Positions 1-8,963 of a stretch of DNA of 64,000 bases are shown here, piece after piece. The notes beneath the pieces were generated by a model that saw only the letters and a program-made list of their open reading frames with translations, was not told the DNA's origin and ran no database searches. Position numbers and translations under genes: made by a program. Each line of letters starts with the position of its first letter. Within the stretch, counting starts at the first letter, position 1. This DNA is from Weissella confusa (lineage in GTDB: Bacteria; Bacillota; Bacilli; Lactobacillales; Lactobacillaceae): assembly GCA_014332815.1 (NCBI GenBank), contig JACSZT010000002.1, positions 62,001-126,000 on the forward strand, written 5' to 3'.

Positions 1-370
1 GCACAGGTGTCCAAATAACGTCTCCCATAATATCAGTTGAACCTGATGCGTTAAATTGCATTTCAGCCATCGGCTCACCAGTTGTAGCATCCTTGTGCAT
101 GAAGAACAATGTGTTTTGGCCATTTTCTTGATATTGACCAGACTCCGTCATAGAAACTAGCATTGCACGAAGAGCAGGTGTACCATCTGGAAGCGTCGTA
201 CCAGGAACCCCAAGTTCAAACTTTTCTGCGTGCTTCAAGTCCATTCCACCCTGTGCTGATCCAAGGTGAACAGTTGATGAAATCATTGAGTATCCTTCAG
301 GGGCCTTCACTTCAATCAATGCATACGTTCCTGACGCCAAACCACAGTATTGCAAGTAGCCGTCATCACT
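1..370 (-). pseudogene. Pilin-like (SpaA/Cna_B) surface protein fragment, runs off left edge
   Basis: An open frame on the minus strand begins directly after a stop (371-373) and has no start codon; it continues past base 1. It encodes 'GLASGTYALIEVKAPEGYS', the typical end of a SpaA/Cna_B-type pilin domain, followed by more extracellular-looking sequence. A sorting-signal fragment lies upstream of it in transcription order, the reverse of the normal order, so this is read as a relic of a rearranged or tandemly duplicated pilin gene. What lies beyond the left edge is unknown. Confidence 0.5.
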
Positions 371-382
371 CTAGCTTACAAA

Positions 383-574
383 TTAAGCTTCGTTCTTCAT
401 ATCCTTCTTACGCTTCAACAATGCAAGTCCCATTGCCAACAATCCAGCAATCACTGCGAACAACGTACCAAGTCCACCGACCAATGGGAAGATTGACTTC
501 TCGTAGTTCTCAACAATCATATCCTTATTCGTTCCTGAAGTGTCTGGAACACCGTTAATTACACCAGAATTTTG
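383..574 (-). pseudogene. C-terminal cell-wall sorting signal fragment
   Basis: A 63-codon open stretch bounded upstream by an in-frame stop (575-577). It encodes an LPXTG-like motif VPDTSG, about 30 residues later a hydrophobic segment (FPLVGGLGTLFAVIAGLLAM) and a basic tail KRKKDMKNEA. This is the anchor end of a sortase substrate without body, start or ribosome-binding site. It is probably the tail of a pilin gene lost by deletion. Confidence 0.5.
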
Positions 575-613
575 TTATTCGTGGGCATTTTGTGAAGAGC
601 GAAATTTCAACAC

Positions 614-674
614 AGTCAACCGAAAAACGGTAATCAAACCATTGCTGATTCGATTACCGTTTTCGAGTTCTTTC
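614..674. repeat. Inverted repeat / terminator-like hairpin
   Basis: An imperfect inverted repeat with arms built on CGAAAAACGGTAATC and GATTACCGTTTTCG separates the anchor-signal fragment from the transposase remnant. It may be an old terminator or one end of an insertion element. Confidence 0.35.
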
Positions 675-693
675 ACATATCGTAAGAAAGATA

Positions 694-864
694 TCATCGC
701 AAAGGCGGGATCAATCTCGTCTTTCTAATATGTCTTGTCACGTTTTCTGGAATGTATAACGTTATTGAATGAGCTTTGATTCCGAATTTTTGCCGTATTG
801 CAACGGGCGGAACACCTTTGAGATACATCGATACTGCTTCAATTTGAATTTCTTTCGAGAACAT
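694..864 (-). pseudogene. Truncated transposase OrfA-like remnant
   Basis: The reading frame starts MFSKEIQIEAVSMYLKG and continues through 'VAIRQKFGIK', which resembles the N-terminal helix-turn-helix of IS3/IS150-type OrfA proteins. Similarity fades after about 35 residues and the frame ends early. A hairpin (870-906) sits directly upstream, as often seen at insertion-sequence ends. No OrfB or full element is present. The family assignment rests on motif memory only. Confidence 0.4.
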
Positions 865-869
865 AAGAA

Positions 870-906
870 AACCCCATGAGTTAGATTTACTCCAACTCAT
901 GGGGTT
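870..906 (-). repeat. 13-bp perfect inverted repeat upstream of transposase remnant
   Basis: The arms AACCCCATGAGTT and AACTCATGGGGTT are separated by 11 nt. On the minus strand the repeat is followed by TTTTC. It probably belongs to the insertion-sequence remnant, insulating it from outside transcription. Confidence 0.45.
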
Positions 907-1106
907 CAGTTCAGTTTCCGCCGTTTTTGTGTTTCACTTTTCTATTTAATTTGTGCCTGTTAAAGTCCGCCATAACTAACTATGTCTATTACTACAACAA
1001 TAAGCGGATAAAAACAAAACTGGCCGGAAGAACTCCGGTTCAATACCGAAATCTTTCCGACCAGTTAGCCGCTTAAACGTCACTCCAATTTTCGGGGTTC
1101 AGTTCA
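901..1106. repeat. About 180-bp element between 13-bp direct repeats, with a long imperfect hairpin
   Basis: GGGGTTCAGTTCA occurs at 901-913 and again at 1094-1106. Between them, about 1001-1076 forms an imperfect inverted repeat (AACTGGCCGGAA against TTTCCGACCAGTT, flanked by AGCGG and CCGCT). No gene is visible. It could be a non-autonomous element or insertion-sequence scar. Confidence 0.35.
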
Positions 1107-1121
1107 CGCTCGTTTGCTCTC

Positions 1122-1493
1122 TTACTTCAACTTTTCAAGTACTGACGTTGGCACGTCTGACTTTTGTACCCCTTCAGGTCCCTTTACAACACGCTTTTGG
1201 CTGATGTCAGCCTTCACATATGCGTTTGGCGTCAATGGATCAGCATCTTCAATGTTGTAGTCCAAGACACGACGCTCCCCATCAGTCGTGATGAACGTCA
1301 ACTTATATGAGTATGACTTTGAACCGGCAATCTTCTTACCAGCATCATCAACCGTGTCCTTCAACTCTGGTACTTGAGCAGGCACCTTTGCGTATGCTGG
1401 CGTTGCCTTGTATGTGACGTTGTAGTATTCGTATCCCTTGTATAGGCCAAATACGACCAACACAGCTGCAATCAAACCAATGATCTTCTTCAT
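1122..1493 (-). CDS. YxeA-family secreted or lipid-anchored small protein
   Basis: This 123-residue protein has an N-terminal hydrophobic segment (MKKIIGLIAAVLVVFGLYKGY) and a soluble remainder with the 'SYKLTF...GERRVLDYN' layout of YxeA/DUF1093 proteins. Function is unknown; the family is found in Firmicutes and is presumed extracytoplasmic. The start chosen is the ATG at 1493 with AGAGGTGG five bases upstream, in preference to an in-frame GTG at 1502. It is monocistronic and follows the xylose locus. Confidence 0.7.
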   Translation of the reverse strand: MKKIIGLIAAVLVVFGLYKGYEYYNVTYKATPAYAKVPAQVPELKDTVDDAGKKIAGSKSYSYKLTFITTDGERRVLDYNIEDADPLTPNAYVKADISQKRVVKGPEGVQKSDVPTSVLEKLK

Positions 1494-1601
1494 GATTTCC
1501 ACCTCTTAAAATATCTCAATCATTATCCGTATAGTACATAACCTCTTATATTATTTAAAGTATAATATCAGTTTCTGAATAACACAAGTATAAAGTGCCA
1601 A

Positions 1602-1634
1602 TAAAAAACGGCATCACATCTCTGCAATACCGTT
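1602..1634 (-). terminator. Intrinsic terminator of the AraC regulator gene
   Basis: On the minus strand, the imperfect stem AACGGTATTGCA / TGTGATGCCGTT is followed by a run of T. Confidence 0.65.
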
Positions 1635-1640
1635 TCCATG

Positions 1641-2471
1641 TCATTCCCCTTTGTTCAATTGTCGTAACTGATTAGGTGTCTGACCGTATAATTCTTTAAA
1701 CATTTTCATCGCTAACTTCGTGTTGCTAGCGCCGTGACGGATAAAGATCGTCTTAATGACCTGATTCGTCGCGAGCACATCTTGGTAGATGGCATCTAGA
1801 CGAACCTGATAAACATAGTTCACAAACGTTACCCCGACTCGTCGTTTGAAAACACGACTGAGATAATCAGGATTGTAGTGGAACTTCTCCGCGACCTCAC
1901 TCAATGAAATTTTCGTTCGATACTGCTCGTGAATATACATAATCACATCTTTCAAACGATCATCTTCTGTTAAGTCGTCCGGAGTTAACGTTACAGCATA
2001 ATTTGTAATCAAGTCGTACAAGACTTGCATCAATATGCTGCTAAATCGCAACCGGTAGCCGGCTTCTTTTCGCAAATAGATTTGGGTCATTTGCTGAAGC
2101 ATGCTGACAATCTTGTCGTACGTCTCATCATGCAAACTATGGTTCGTCCACAAATCAAATCGTAGCAATTCACTATTCGACCAATACTGGTTGAGATAAT
2201 ACACAGGAACTTGCAAGACGAGGGCTTGATTTGCCAAATTGGTTGTCGAGTGGAGAATCCCCGATCCAATCACGATGAATTCATTTTCATGCAACGTGAC
2301 ATCATGTTGCTCATATCGAAACGTCACTTCGCCGGTTAGGACGAGCACAATTTCAATATGCGTGTGCCAATGCAGTGGCTTAAATCCAAGCGGTTCATCG
2401 GATAAAAAGACGCGAACCCCAACATCTGAATTATCTGCAACTATTTCGTGCTGTTGCGCTGCCTTTTCCAT
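1641..2471 (-). CDS. AraC-family transcriptional regulator of the xyloside locus
   Basis: This 276-residue protein has an N-terminal cupin-like sensing domain (HWHTHIEIVLVLTGEV, HENEFIVIGSGILHST) and a C-terminal double helix-turn-helix (residues about 170-275: SLSEVAEKFHYNPDYLSRVFKR and a degenerate second motif ending YGQTPNQLRQL). It lies downstream of xylQ in the same direction, so it is probably the local activator responding to a xylo-oligosaccharide. The start is the ATG at 2471 with GAGGGG seven bases upstream; the longer frame begins with TTG. Confidence 0.8.
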   Translation of the reverse strand: MEKAAQQHEIVADNSDVGVRVFLSDEPLGFKPLHWHTHIEIVLVLTGEVTFRYEQHDVTLHENEFIVIGSGILHSTTNLANQALVLQVPVYYLNQYWSNSELLRFDLWTNHSLHDETYDKIVSMLQQMTQIYLRKEAGYRLRFSSILMQVLYDLITNYAVTLTPDDLTEDDRLKDVIMYIHEQYRTKISLSEVAEKFHYNPDYLSRVFKRRVGVTFVNYVYQVRLDAIYQDVLATNQVIKTIFIRHGASNTKLAMKMFKELYGQTPNQLRQLNKGE

Positions 2472-2578
2472 CACTGAACCCCTCAAAGTTTACGCACCGA
2501 CCCCCATCGGCTCGCGAAATCTATAAGCTCAGTTTATCACATTCTTAATTGACCTGGGGTTCTGACTTTCCGTCAGCC

Positions 2579-4696
2579 TTAGCCGATCTTCTTCCACAAT
2601 GGCAAGCTCATGAAGTCGTAGTTTTCAGTCATCCAGCGACCGTTTTCAGTCACTTCAACGACGCGACCATCCAAGATGTGCTCCCACTTACCAGCTGGCA
2701 AGTAGTAATCGACATCCCCTTCTTCAGTCATAACTGGTGCCACCAAAATATCACTACCAAGCATGTATTGACGATCCAACGTTGCCGTATTTTGGTCCTC
2801 AGGGAACTCCAAGTACATTGGACGCATCAATGGGATACCAGCTTCAACTGATTCCTTAGCTTGTCCGTAGATGTATGGCATCATCTCCAACTTCAATTGC
2901 GTGAACTTACGCGTTACATCAACGGCTTCTTCGTCGAACAACCAAGGCACACGGTACTCGATGTTACCGTGGTAACGTGAGTGACTTGATAGCAAACCGA
3001 ATTGCGTCCAGCGCTTGTAGATTGATGGGCTCGCATTCTCTTCGAAGCCACCGATATCGTGACTCCAGAATGTGTAACCTGATGACATCAAGCTCAAACC
3101 ACCACGAAGACTGTCAGCCATTGAGTGGAATTGGCTCAAGTTGTCACCACCCCAGTGAACTGGGTATTGTTGACCACCGACCGTACCAGAGCGAGCAAAG
3201 ACAACCGCTTCGTCTTCACCCTTTTCTTGTTGCAACAACTCAAACACAGCGTCGTTGTAACGGTGCGTGTAGTAGTTGTGCTCACCTTCAGGGTTGCCGC
3301 CGTTAAAGAATACGGCGTCGTGCATTGGAATACGCTCACCGAAGTCCGTCTTGAAGCAGTCAACACCCATGTCCAACAAGTTCTTCAACAAACCTTGGTA
3401 CCAAGCACGGGCTTCTGGGTTCGTGAAGTCAACCACGGCGTTACCTGGTTGCCACAAATCCCATTGCCAAACACTGCCGTAAGTGTGCTTGATGAAGTAA
3501 CCCTTTTCCTTACCAATCTTGAAGAGTGGTGACTTTTGTGAGATGTATGGGTTAATCCAAACGCAGACCTTCAAGCCCTTGTCGTGCAAACGCTTCAACA
3601 AACCAACTGGATCTGGGAATTGTTCCTTATCCCATTCCATGTTTGACCACTCGAAGCCCTTCATCCAGAAGCAATCGAAGTGGAATACTGAAACCGGAAT
3701 ATCACGTTCGAACATACCGTCGATGAAACTCATAACTGTTTCTTCTGAGTAGTCCGTCGTAAATGACGTTGATAGCCACAAGCCAAATGTCCATTCAGGT
3801 GGCAAAACAGAACCACCAGTCAACTTGTTGTACTTTGAAATCACTGACTTTGGTGAATCACCTGCAATCACGTAGTATTCCAATGACTCACCGCGTGTTG
3901 AGAAGCTGACACGATCAACCACTTCGCTGCCGACTTCAAAACTCGTTGGTTGGCTTTCGTTAACGAAAACACCGTAGTAAACGCCAGCCTTACCCGTCAT
4001 ATAGAACGGAATTGACTTGTAGCTTTGTTCTGAACCAGTCCCACCGTCCATGTTAATCGTATCAATGCTTTGACCATTCTTAACGAAGGCCCCGAAACGC
4101 TCACCGAATCCGTAAACATTCGTACCTGGCAATAGGCTCAATTGCTCACGCATAAAGTGGTCCGTTGCCGTAACTGATCCTTGTGGTCCCAAGTTTTGCG
4201 CACCAGTAACCGTGTTGGCGTGCATCACTTGACCCAATTGCTTGCCTGACAAATCATCGATTGACGCTTGGGCCTTGTATTCAGAACCCGTAATGCGCTT
4301 ACCCTTGTAGTTGAAATCAATGTTGAACTTGTCGTGCATTGAGACAGCCAATTGCAAATCACCACTTGTCAACGTTGCAACAGAATCTGCGATTTCAATT
4401 GCTGGCGTCACGTTGTTGTTTTGCAACTCGTATAGTGGATTCTTGTCATCGCGATCGAAGTGCTTCAACTCAACACCGATAACATCTTCGGCTGGTGAGA
4501 ACACCGTCATCGTCGTTGCACCGACATCCAACATGTCACTGCGGGAGTTGATACGGTGGTAGGCTGAGTAAACACGCAAGGCATCGCTTGCGTAGTTGTC
4601 GTCATCCTTCTCTACGACCATTGCGTCAAAGGCTTCCAATGGTGAGTTAACAATATACTCATCACGGTTTAGCCAGTATCCATTAGTAAACTTCAT
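2579..4696 (-). CDS. xylQ: Alpha-xylosidase, glycoside hydrolase family 31
   Basis: This 705-residue cytoplasmic enzyme has the YicI/XylQ layout: N-terminal beta-sandwich, catalytic barrel with FHFDCFWM (338-345), nucleophile Asp451 in KTDFGE, and acid/base Asp518 in HWGGDN. It releases xylose from alpha-xylosides such as isoprimeverose. It lies 42 bp after xylP in the same orientation, matching the xylPQ operon known from Lactobacillus pentosus. Ribosome-binding site GGGGAATAAAAAC. Substrate specificity is inferred from family and context. Confidence 0.9.
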   Translation of the reverse strand: MKFTNGYWLNRDEYIVNSPLEAFDAMVVEKDDDNYASDALRVYSAYHRINSRSDMLDVGATTMTVFSPAEDVIGVELKHFDRDDKNPLYELQNNNVTPAIEIADSVATLTSGDLQLAVSMHDKFNIDFNYKGKRITGSEYKAQASIDDLSGKQLGQVMHANTVTGAQNLGPQGSVTATDHFMREQLSLLPGTNVYGFGERFGAFVKNGQSIDTINMDGGTGSEQSYKSIPFYMTGKAGVYYGVFVNESQPTSFEVGSEVVDRVSFSTRGESLEYYVIAGDSPKSVISKYNKLTGGSVLPPEWTFGLWLSTSFTTDYSEETVMSFIDGMFERDIPVSVFHFDCFWMKGFEWSNMEWDKEQFPDPVGLLKRLHDKGLKVCVWINPYISQKSPLFKIGKEKGYFIKHTYGSVWQWDLWQPGNAVVDFTNPEARAWYQGLLKNLLDMGVDCFKTDFGERIPMHDAVFFNGGNPEGEHNYYTHRYNDAVFELLQQEKGEDEAVVFARSGTVGGQQYPVHWGGDNLSQFHSMADSLRGGLSLMSSGYTFWSHDIGGFEENASPSIYKRWTQFGLLSSHSRYHGNIEYRVPWLFDEEAVDVTRKFTQLKLEMMPYIYGQAKESVEAGIPLMRPMYLEFPEDQNTATLDRQYMLGSDILVAPVMTEEGDVDYYLPAGKWEHILDGRVVEVTENGRWMTENYDFMSLPLWKKIG

Positions 4697-4738
4697 GTTT
4701 TTATTCCCCGTTTAATTATGTTTGAAATGCCTATCTGC

Positions 4739-6157
4739 TTAGGCTTCAGCTTCTGCAACTGCAGCAGCTTCACGTTCGTGCTTAGCCGTCAAATCTGCGA
4801 CCATTTGTGGCTCAAGCTTGTCGATGTTGTTGAACAACAAGGCAATTGCTGAGGCAGCGTAACCGATAAATGGAATCCAGATGAATCCCATGCGGATAGC
4901 GTCCAATGCTGATGCGGTCTGCGTACCGTCAGCTGAAGCAGCGTAACCACCAGCTGCCAAAACGGCGGCCAATACCATACCACCGATTCCCATACCCAAC
5001 TTGGCTGAGAATGAACTAAATGATGTAACGAACCCTTCGGCACGCACACCTTTCTTCCACTCACCGAAATCAACGGCGTCTGACAACATAACGGCGATCA
5101 ACGCACCCGTCAAACCATAGCTGATGAAGTACAAGACGATACCAGTCAAGATAATGGCAACGTTTCCGTTCATGATGTCCGCAAGGTAAAGAACCAATTG
5201 TGACAAAGCCGTTCCGACCATTCCTAGCAACATTGTGTTTCGCTTACCCAAACGGCGGGCAACGAATGGCACCATTGCTGTTGAGGCCAATGTGATAACC
5301 GTTCCGGCCAAAACCAAACTTCCCAACGCTTCGTTGTGCAAAACGTACTTGAAGTAGTAAGGCAATGAACTTGAACGAACGGCAAATCCACCCCAGTAGA
5401 TAAAGTTGATGAAAATGATGATGACCCATGGGTAGTTACCCTTCAAGGCCTTCACTGATTCGCGCATTGGAATTGAACGGTTAGAGTCCTTTGTGACCAC
5501 TCGCTCACGAGTTCCGGCGAAAGCAACCAACAAGCAGGCTGCCGTGATAACACCCAAGATAACAGCCCAGATGAACCAACCAGTTGCTGATGTTGATGGA
5601 TCCTTAGCACCCTTATCAAAGATACCAGCGATAAGCCCAACGGCTGGCAACGTCAATGGCAAGAAAATGGCTGCGCCCATGTTTCCGAAGAATTGACGAA
5701 TCGTTGACAACGTCACACGCTCTTGTGGATTTGAAGTCAACGCTGGCAAGATTGATGTAACCGGAATGTTGATTCCTGAGTACAAAATCTTTGCGCCGAT
5801 GTAGGCGATGTAAATCCAAACGACCTTACCAGTTTCTGATAGTGGTGGCGCCGTAAAGGCCATCACACAGAAGATGGCAAATGGAATTGCGAACCACAAC
5901 CAGTAAGGACGTGACTTTCCCCACTTCGTATGTGTTCGGTCGATGAATTGTCCCCAAATCACCCCATCGATTGAATCAATAATTGCTGTAATCGCGAAAA
6001 GTCCTGTAACGGCTGCTGCAGCAACACCCAATGTGTCAGTACAGAAAACCAAGAAGTACGTTCCTACGATTTGAAAAATAGTGTTACACCCAAAGTCCGA
6101 CATGGCGTATGAGACACGTTCGCCCCACCCCACTTGATTCGGCATCTTTTGTTCCAT
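4739..6157 (-). CDS. xylP: GPH-family xyloside:cation symporter
   Basis: This 472-residue protein has about 12 membrane segments and the GPH (glycoside-pentoside-hexuronide) signature start 'GWGERVSYAMSDFGCN' and 'DSIDGVIWGQFIDRTHTKWGKSRPYW'. It lacks the extra C-terminal EIIA-like domain of LacS-type members. Together with the adjacent alpha-xylosidase it is the likely importer of isoprimeverose or xylo-oligosaccharides. The start has GGAGGG upstream. Two cre-like boxes (6207-6233) lie upstream, so catabolite repression by CcpA is expected. Confidence 0.88.
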   Translation of the reverse strand: MEQKMPNQVGWGERVSYAMSDFGCNTIFQIVGTYFLVFCTDTLGVAAAAVTGLFAITAIIDSIDGVIWGQFIDRTHTKWGKSRPYWLWFAIPFAIFCVMAFTAPPLSETGKVVWIYIAYIGAKILYSGINIPVTSILPALTSNPQERVTLSTIRQFFGNMGAAIFLPLTLPAVGLIAGIFDKGAKDPSTSATGWFIWAVILGVITAACLLVAFAGTRERVVTKDSNRSIPMRESVKALKGNYPWVIIIFINFIYWGGFAVRSSSLPYYFKYVLHNEALGSLVLAGTVITLASTAMVPFVARRLGKRNTMLLGMVGTALSQLVLYLADIMNGNVAIILTGIVLYFISYGLTGALIAVMLSDAVDFGEWKKGVRAEGFVTSFSSFSAKLGMGIGGMVLAAVLAAGGYAASADGTQTASALDAIRMGFIWIPFIGYAASAIALLFNNIDKLEPQMVADLTAKHEREAAAVAEAEA

Positions 6158-6206
6158 GACGATTACCCTCCGTTGTTCATGGTGACTACCTTAAGAATAC
6201 TTGTAA

Positions 6207-6233
6207 TGCAAACGCTTTCTGTAAACGGTTTCA
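6207..6233. promoter_or_regulatory. Tandem cre boxes upstream of xylP
   Basis: TGTAAACGGTTTCA (6220-6233) matches the TGWAANCGNTNWCA consensus at every position. TGCAAACGCTTTCT (6207-6220) abuts it with two deviations. Their position upstream of xylPQ indicates CcpA control. Confidence 0.8.
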
Positions 6234-6361
6234 TTACCACGTGTTTGAGAATACAGGGATTGATTTTAATCTACAAGGGGTCTTTGCCCAGAGGTCGTAT
6301 TTATCCGGTCAAAAAGTCAAAATCGCCACCTAATTTGCAAGTGCAATTGTTTGACATTTAC

Positions 6362-6394
6362 AAAAAAATAGCCAACCCATTGCAGGTTGACTAT
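6362..6394 (-). terminator. Intrinsic terminator after the GH8 gene
   Basis: The minus-strand stem ATAGTCAACC / GGGTTGGCTAT is followed by seven T. It separates the GH8 gene from xylPQ. Confidence 0.75.
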
Positions 6395-6402
6395 CACCAC
6401 TA

Positions 6403-7569
6403 TTAATTTGGTACTAGTACACGATCTGCAGATGCCTGCTTGTCATACTTGTTATACATACCCGCCAAAGACATGAAGGCAAATAGGTACAACAAGTTAT
6501 CGTAGTAACGGTAAACGCCGTCACGCATTGGCATGTTCCAGAACAGATCCACGTAGTACTTTGACAACTCATTGTTTGGCGTTGCTAGTGTTGATTGTGC
6601 CATACCAGCCTTCAATGCAACTGGGTGCTTCACGTACAACAAGCTTTGACCATCTTCAGTCTCCTTGTCGCCGACAATCGTGCCGTCAATCCAGTAAACT
6701 GGGATATTTTCTTGTTCAATTTGACCCTTGTAGAATTCTTGCAACTTAACGACACGGTCAGTCAATTCGGCATCAACCTTGCCAGTCCACGCAGCATCCA
6801 AACCAACGTTCGCTGCTATGCGGTATGCATCTGAGAAGAATGAACCGTGACCACGGAAGTCATTTGGCGTACCATCATAGTTCGCATATTCAGCTGACAT
6901 CCCCGTTTCTGGGTTCATCGCCTTCTTCAAATATTCGCGTGACGCATCGGCTGCACGCTCAAAGAACGCACGGTCTTCTTCATTACCGTATTGCGCGTAA
7001 ACCTCGTAGAAGTGAGGCAAGTGATATGACGGATCTGAAATGTCCATTTCTGCGACGAAACGAATGTACGTCGTCTCAGGATCGAACATGCCACGACCGC
7101 CTTCTTCTTCATCCTTGTGCACCATCTCGTGCAACAATGACTTCGCCTCAGCCGTGTAGTTAAAGATGCCTTCGCCGTCACCCCAACGGTTAGCAGCCAT
7201 CAACAAAGCAGCCGCAAAGAATTCTTCACCGTCTGGCGCAGAACCTTCAGCGTTAGACACACCTGAACGTTGGGCTGACCACTTGAAGAAGCCGTGCATT
7301 GGGCCGTCTGTGATCAACATGTACTTGTTCACCCATGCCCAGAACTTGTTGAACATCGCTTGATCATCAAGTTGCAAAGCAATCATCATCCCGTATGACA
7401 TTCCCTCAGTACGCACATCATCGTTACCAGTATCAGTAAAGTATGCCGTACCATCACCGTTGTCGTAGTAGAACTTTGTCTCTTCATTTGTAAAAATCGT
7501 GTCCAATACTTGTTGGAACTTTTCATCGATTTGCGCTTGTGTATAACCAAAGTCAGTAAACTTACTCAT
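6403..7569 (-). CDS. Reducing-end xylose-releasing exo-oligoxylanase, GH8
   Basis: This 388-residue protein has no signal peptide, so it is cytoplasmic. It matches Rex-type GH8 enzymes: general acid Glu55 in RTEGMSYGM, Asp113 in SAPDGEEFF and catalytic base Asp247 in FFSDAYR. Such enzymes trim xylose from the reducing end of imported xylo-oligosaccharides. It has its own terminator and an upstream cre box, so it is a separate unit next to xylPQ. No beta-xylosidase or xylose isomerase gene is in the window. Confidence 0.9.
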   Translation of the reverse strand: MSKFTDFGYTQAQIDEKFQQVLDTIFTNEETKFYYDNGDGTAYFTDTGNDDVRTEGMSYGMMIALQLDDQAMFNKFWAWVNKYMLITDGPMHGFFKWSAQRSGVSNAEGSAPDGEEFFAAALLMAANRWGDGEGIFNYTAEAKSLLHEMVHKDEEEGGRGMFDPETTYIRFVAEMDISDPSYHLPHFYEVYAQYGNEEDRAFFERAADASREYLKKAMNPETGMSAEYANYDGTPNDFRGHGSFFSDAYRIAANVGLDAAWTGKVDAELTDRVVKLQEFYKGQIEQENIPVYWIDGTIVGDKETEDGQSLLYVKHPVALKAGMAQSTLATPNNELSKYYVDLFWNMPMRDGVYRYYDNLLYLFAFMSLAGMYNKYDKQASADRVLVPN

Positions 7570-7647
7570 TTTTATTTCTCCGTTTTCTTAATTACCAAAG
7601 CTGAGTATATGGTTCGTTTATGACCGAAATGTGGCCTAAGCAAGAAA

Positions 7648-7661
7648 AGAAAGCGCTTTCA
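7648..7661. promoter_or_regulatory. cre box upstream of the GH8 gene
   Basis: AGAAAGCGCTTTCA is a near-perfect cre palindrome (13 of 14 consensus positions), 79 bp upstream of the GH8 start codon. Confidence 0.7.
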
Positions 7662-7671
7662 CAAATCCTAT

Positions 7672-7704
7672 AAAAAACGATGCCACCTAATTTGAGTAGC
7701 ATCG
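7672..7704 (-). terminator. Intrinsic terminator of the two-component operon
   Basis: The minus-strand hairpin CGATGCTAC / GTGGCATCG is followed by six T, just after the kinase stop codon. Confidence 0.75.
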
Positions 7705-7711
7705 CCTTCTA

Positions 7712-8959
7712 CTATTTAATTTTTTGATTCTTTGGTAGCGTCATACTAAATATCGTACCGTGTGGTTGATTGTCCAACACTTCAATGGTGCCGCGGTGAC
7801 CTTGGACCACCCACTTGGCAATCGCAAGTCCCAATCCGTGACCACCGGTCGAACGAGAACGTGCCTTATCAACACGGTAAAAGCGATCGAACAGACGCTG
7901 TTTATCAGCATCCGGCACACCCTTACCAGTATCTGAAACTTGCAACTTAATACTGCTGTTTGTTTGGGTTGCGGAAATCGTAACGTCAGCACCTTCACCA
8001 GCGTACTTTTGGGCGTTATCCGTCAAGATGACCAGCAATTGACGCAAACGTTGGGCATCCCCGACAATCGGCAACGTCTCAGGCACATCAACTCGTAGCG
8101 TTTGACCCTTTTCTTCGGCCGTGAATTCGAAAATATCACCAACTTCACGGGCTACCTTCGCCAAGTCCATGTCAGCAAACGCGAACAATGGCACATCAGC
8201 GTCGGCCTGTGATAGTGTCAGCAAATCACCGGTCAAATTATTCAAGTGACGCACTTCAGTCAATGCATTAGCGACGTTTTCAACTTGGTCCATCACCGTA
8301 TCATTTGGCCGTTCCAACATACGTTCCAAGTTATTTTGAATAACGGTCATCGGCGTCTTAAATTCGTGGGCCGCGTCAGCCACGAACGTTCGTTGCTGCG
8401 ACCATGCACGCATGATTGGACGCATGTTGGCGCGCGTCAACGCAACCGCCATCAGCAACAATGCAATTTCAGACAACGCGAAAATCCAAACCAAACGATT
8501 CTGGAATGACTCAACAATCTCATGTTCTGTCGTAACATCAACGAATGCCAATTGATCACCCTGACGATTAAAGAAATACCAACTGCCACGATATGACTTG
8601 AGGTATACCTTATTCTCACGTTTGATATTCAATGCATCTTTAAACGTCTCGACATAATCGGTAATCTGTGCACTTTGAATGGTTGGTTCATCATAGCGAC
8701 TTGCATGCGAGTCAAAGGCACGTGCCACGCGACCTTCTGCCGTGCCATACATCACATTCCTAAATTGGCCGATTGTAAATGTCCCAATCAATGAGAAGAC
8801 CATCGTAAAACCAACGACCATCAAGATGGTCATTTTAACTTGTTGTGACAGCGAGGCGCGGATTCTCTGCAGCCACTTTGGCAGTTTAATTTTGGCAAAA
8901 AACGCCCGGACGTGTGCTTCAAACCGTTCATCCCAGCGTTGTTTGTTCTTTTCTACCAT
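7712..8959 (-). CDS. Membrane sensor histidine kinase
   Basis: This 415-residue kinase has transmembrane segments at about 43-65 and 156-178, an extracytoplasmic loop of about 90 residues, a HisKA domain with phospho-acceptor His198 (FVADAAHEFKTP), and a HATPase domain (LTDNAQKYA, DTGKGVPDADK, HGLGLAIAKWV). It starts 4 bp after the response regulator ends. It resembles the PhoR/CiaH-type EnvZ-like class; the signal is not evident. Confidence 0.88.
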   Translation of the reverse strand: MVEKNKQRWDERFEAHVRAFFAKIKLPKWLQRIRASLSQQVKMTILMVVGFTMVFSLIGTFTIGQFRNVMYGTAEGRVARAFDSHASRYDEPTIQSAQITDYVETFKDALNIKRENKVYLKSYRGSWYFFNRQGDQLAFVDVTTEHEIVESFQNRLVWIFALSEIALLLMAVALTRANMRPIMRAWSQQRTFVADAAHEFKTPMTVIQNNLERMLERPNDTVMDQVENVANALTEVRHLNNLTGDLLTLSQADADVPLFAFADMDLAKVAREVGDIFEFTAEEKGQTLRVDVPETLPIVGDAQRLRQLLVILTDNAQKYAGEGADVTISATQTNSSIKLQVSDTGKGVPDADKQRLFDRFYRVDKARSRSTGGHGLGLAIAKWVVQGHRGTIEVLDNQPHGTIFSMTLPKNQKIK

Positions 8960-8963
8960 AAAA

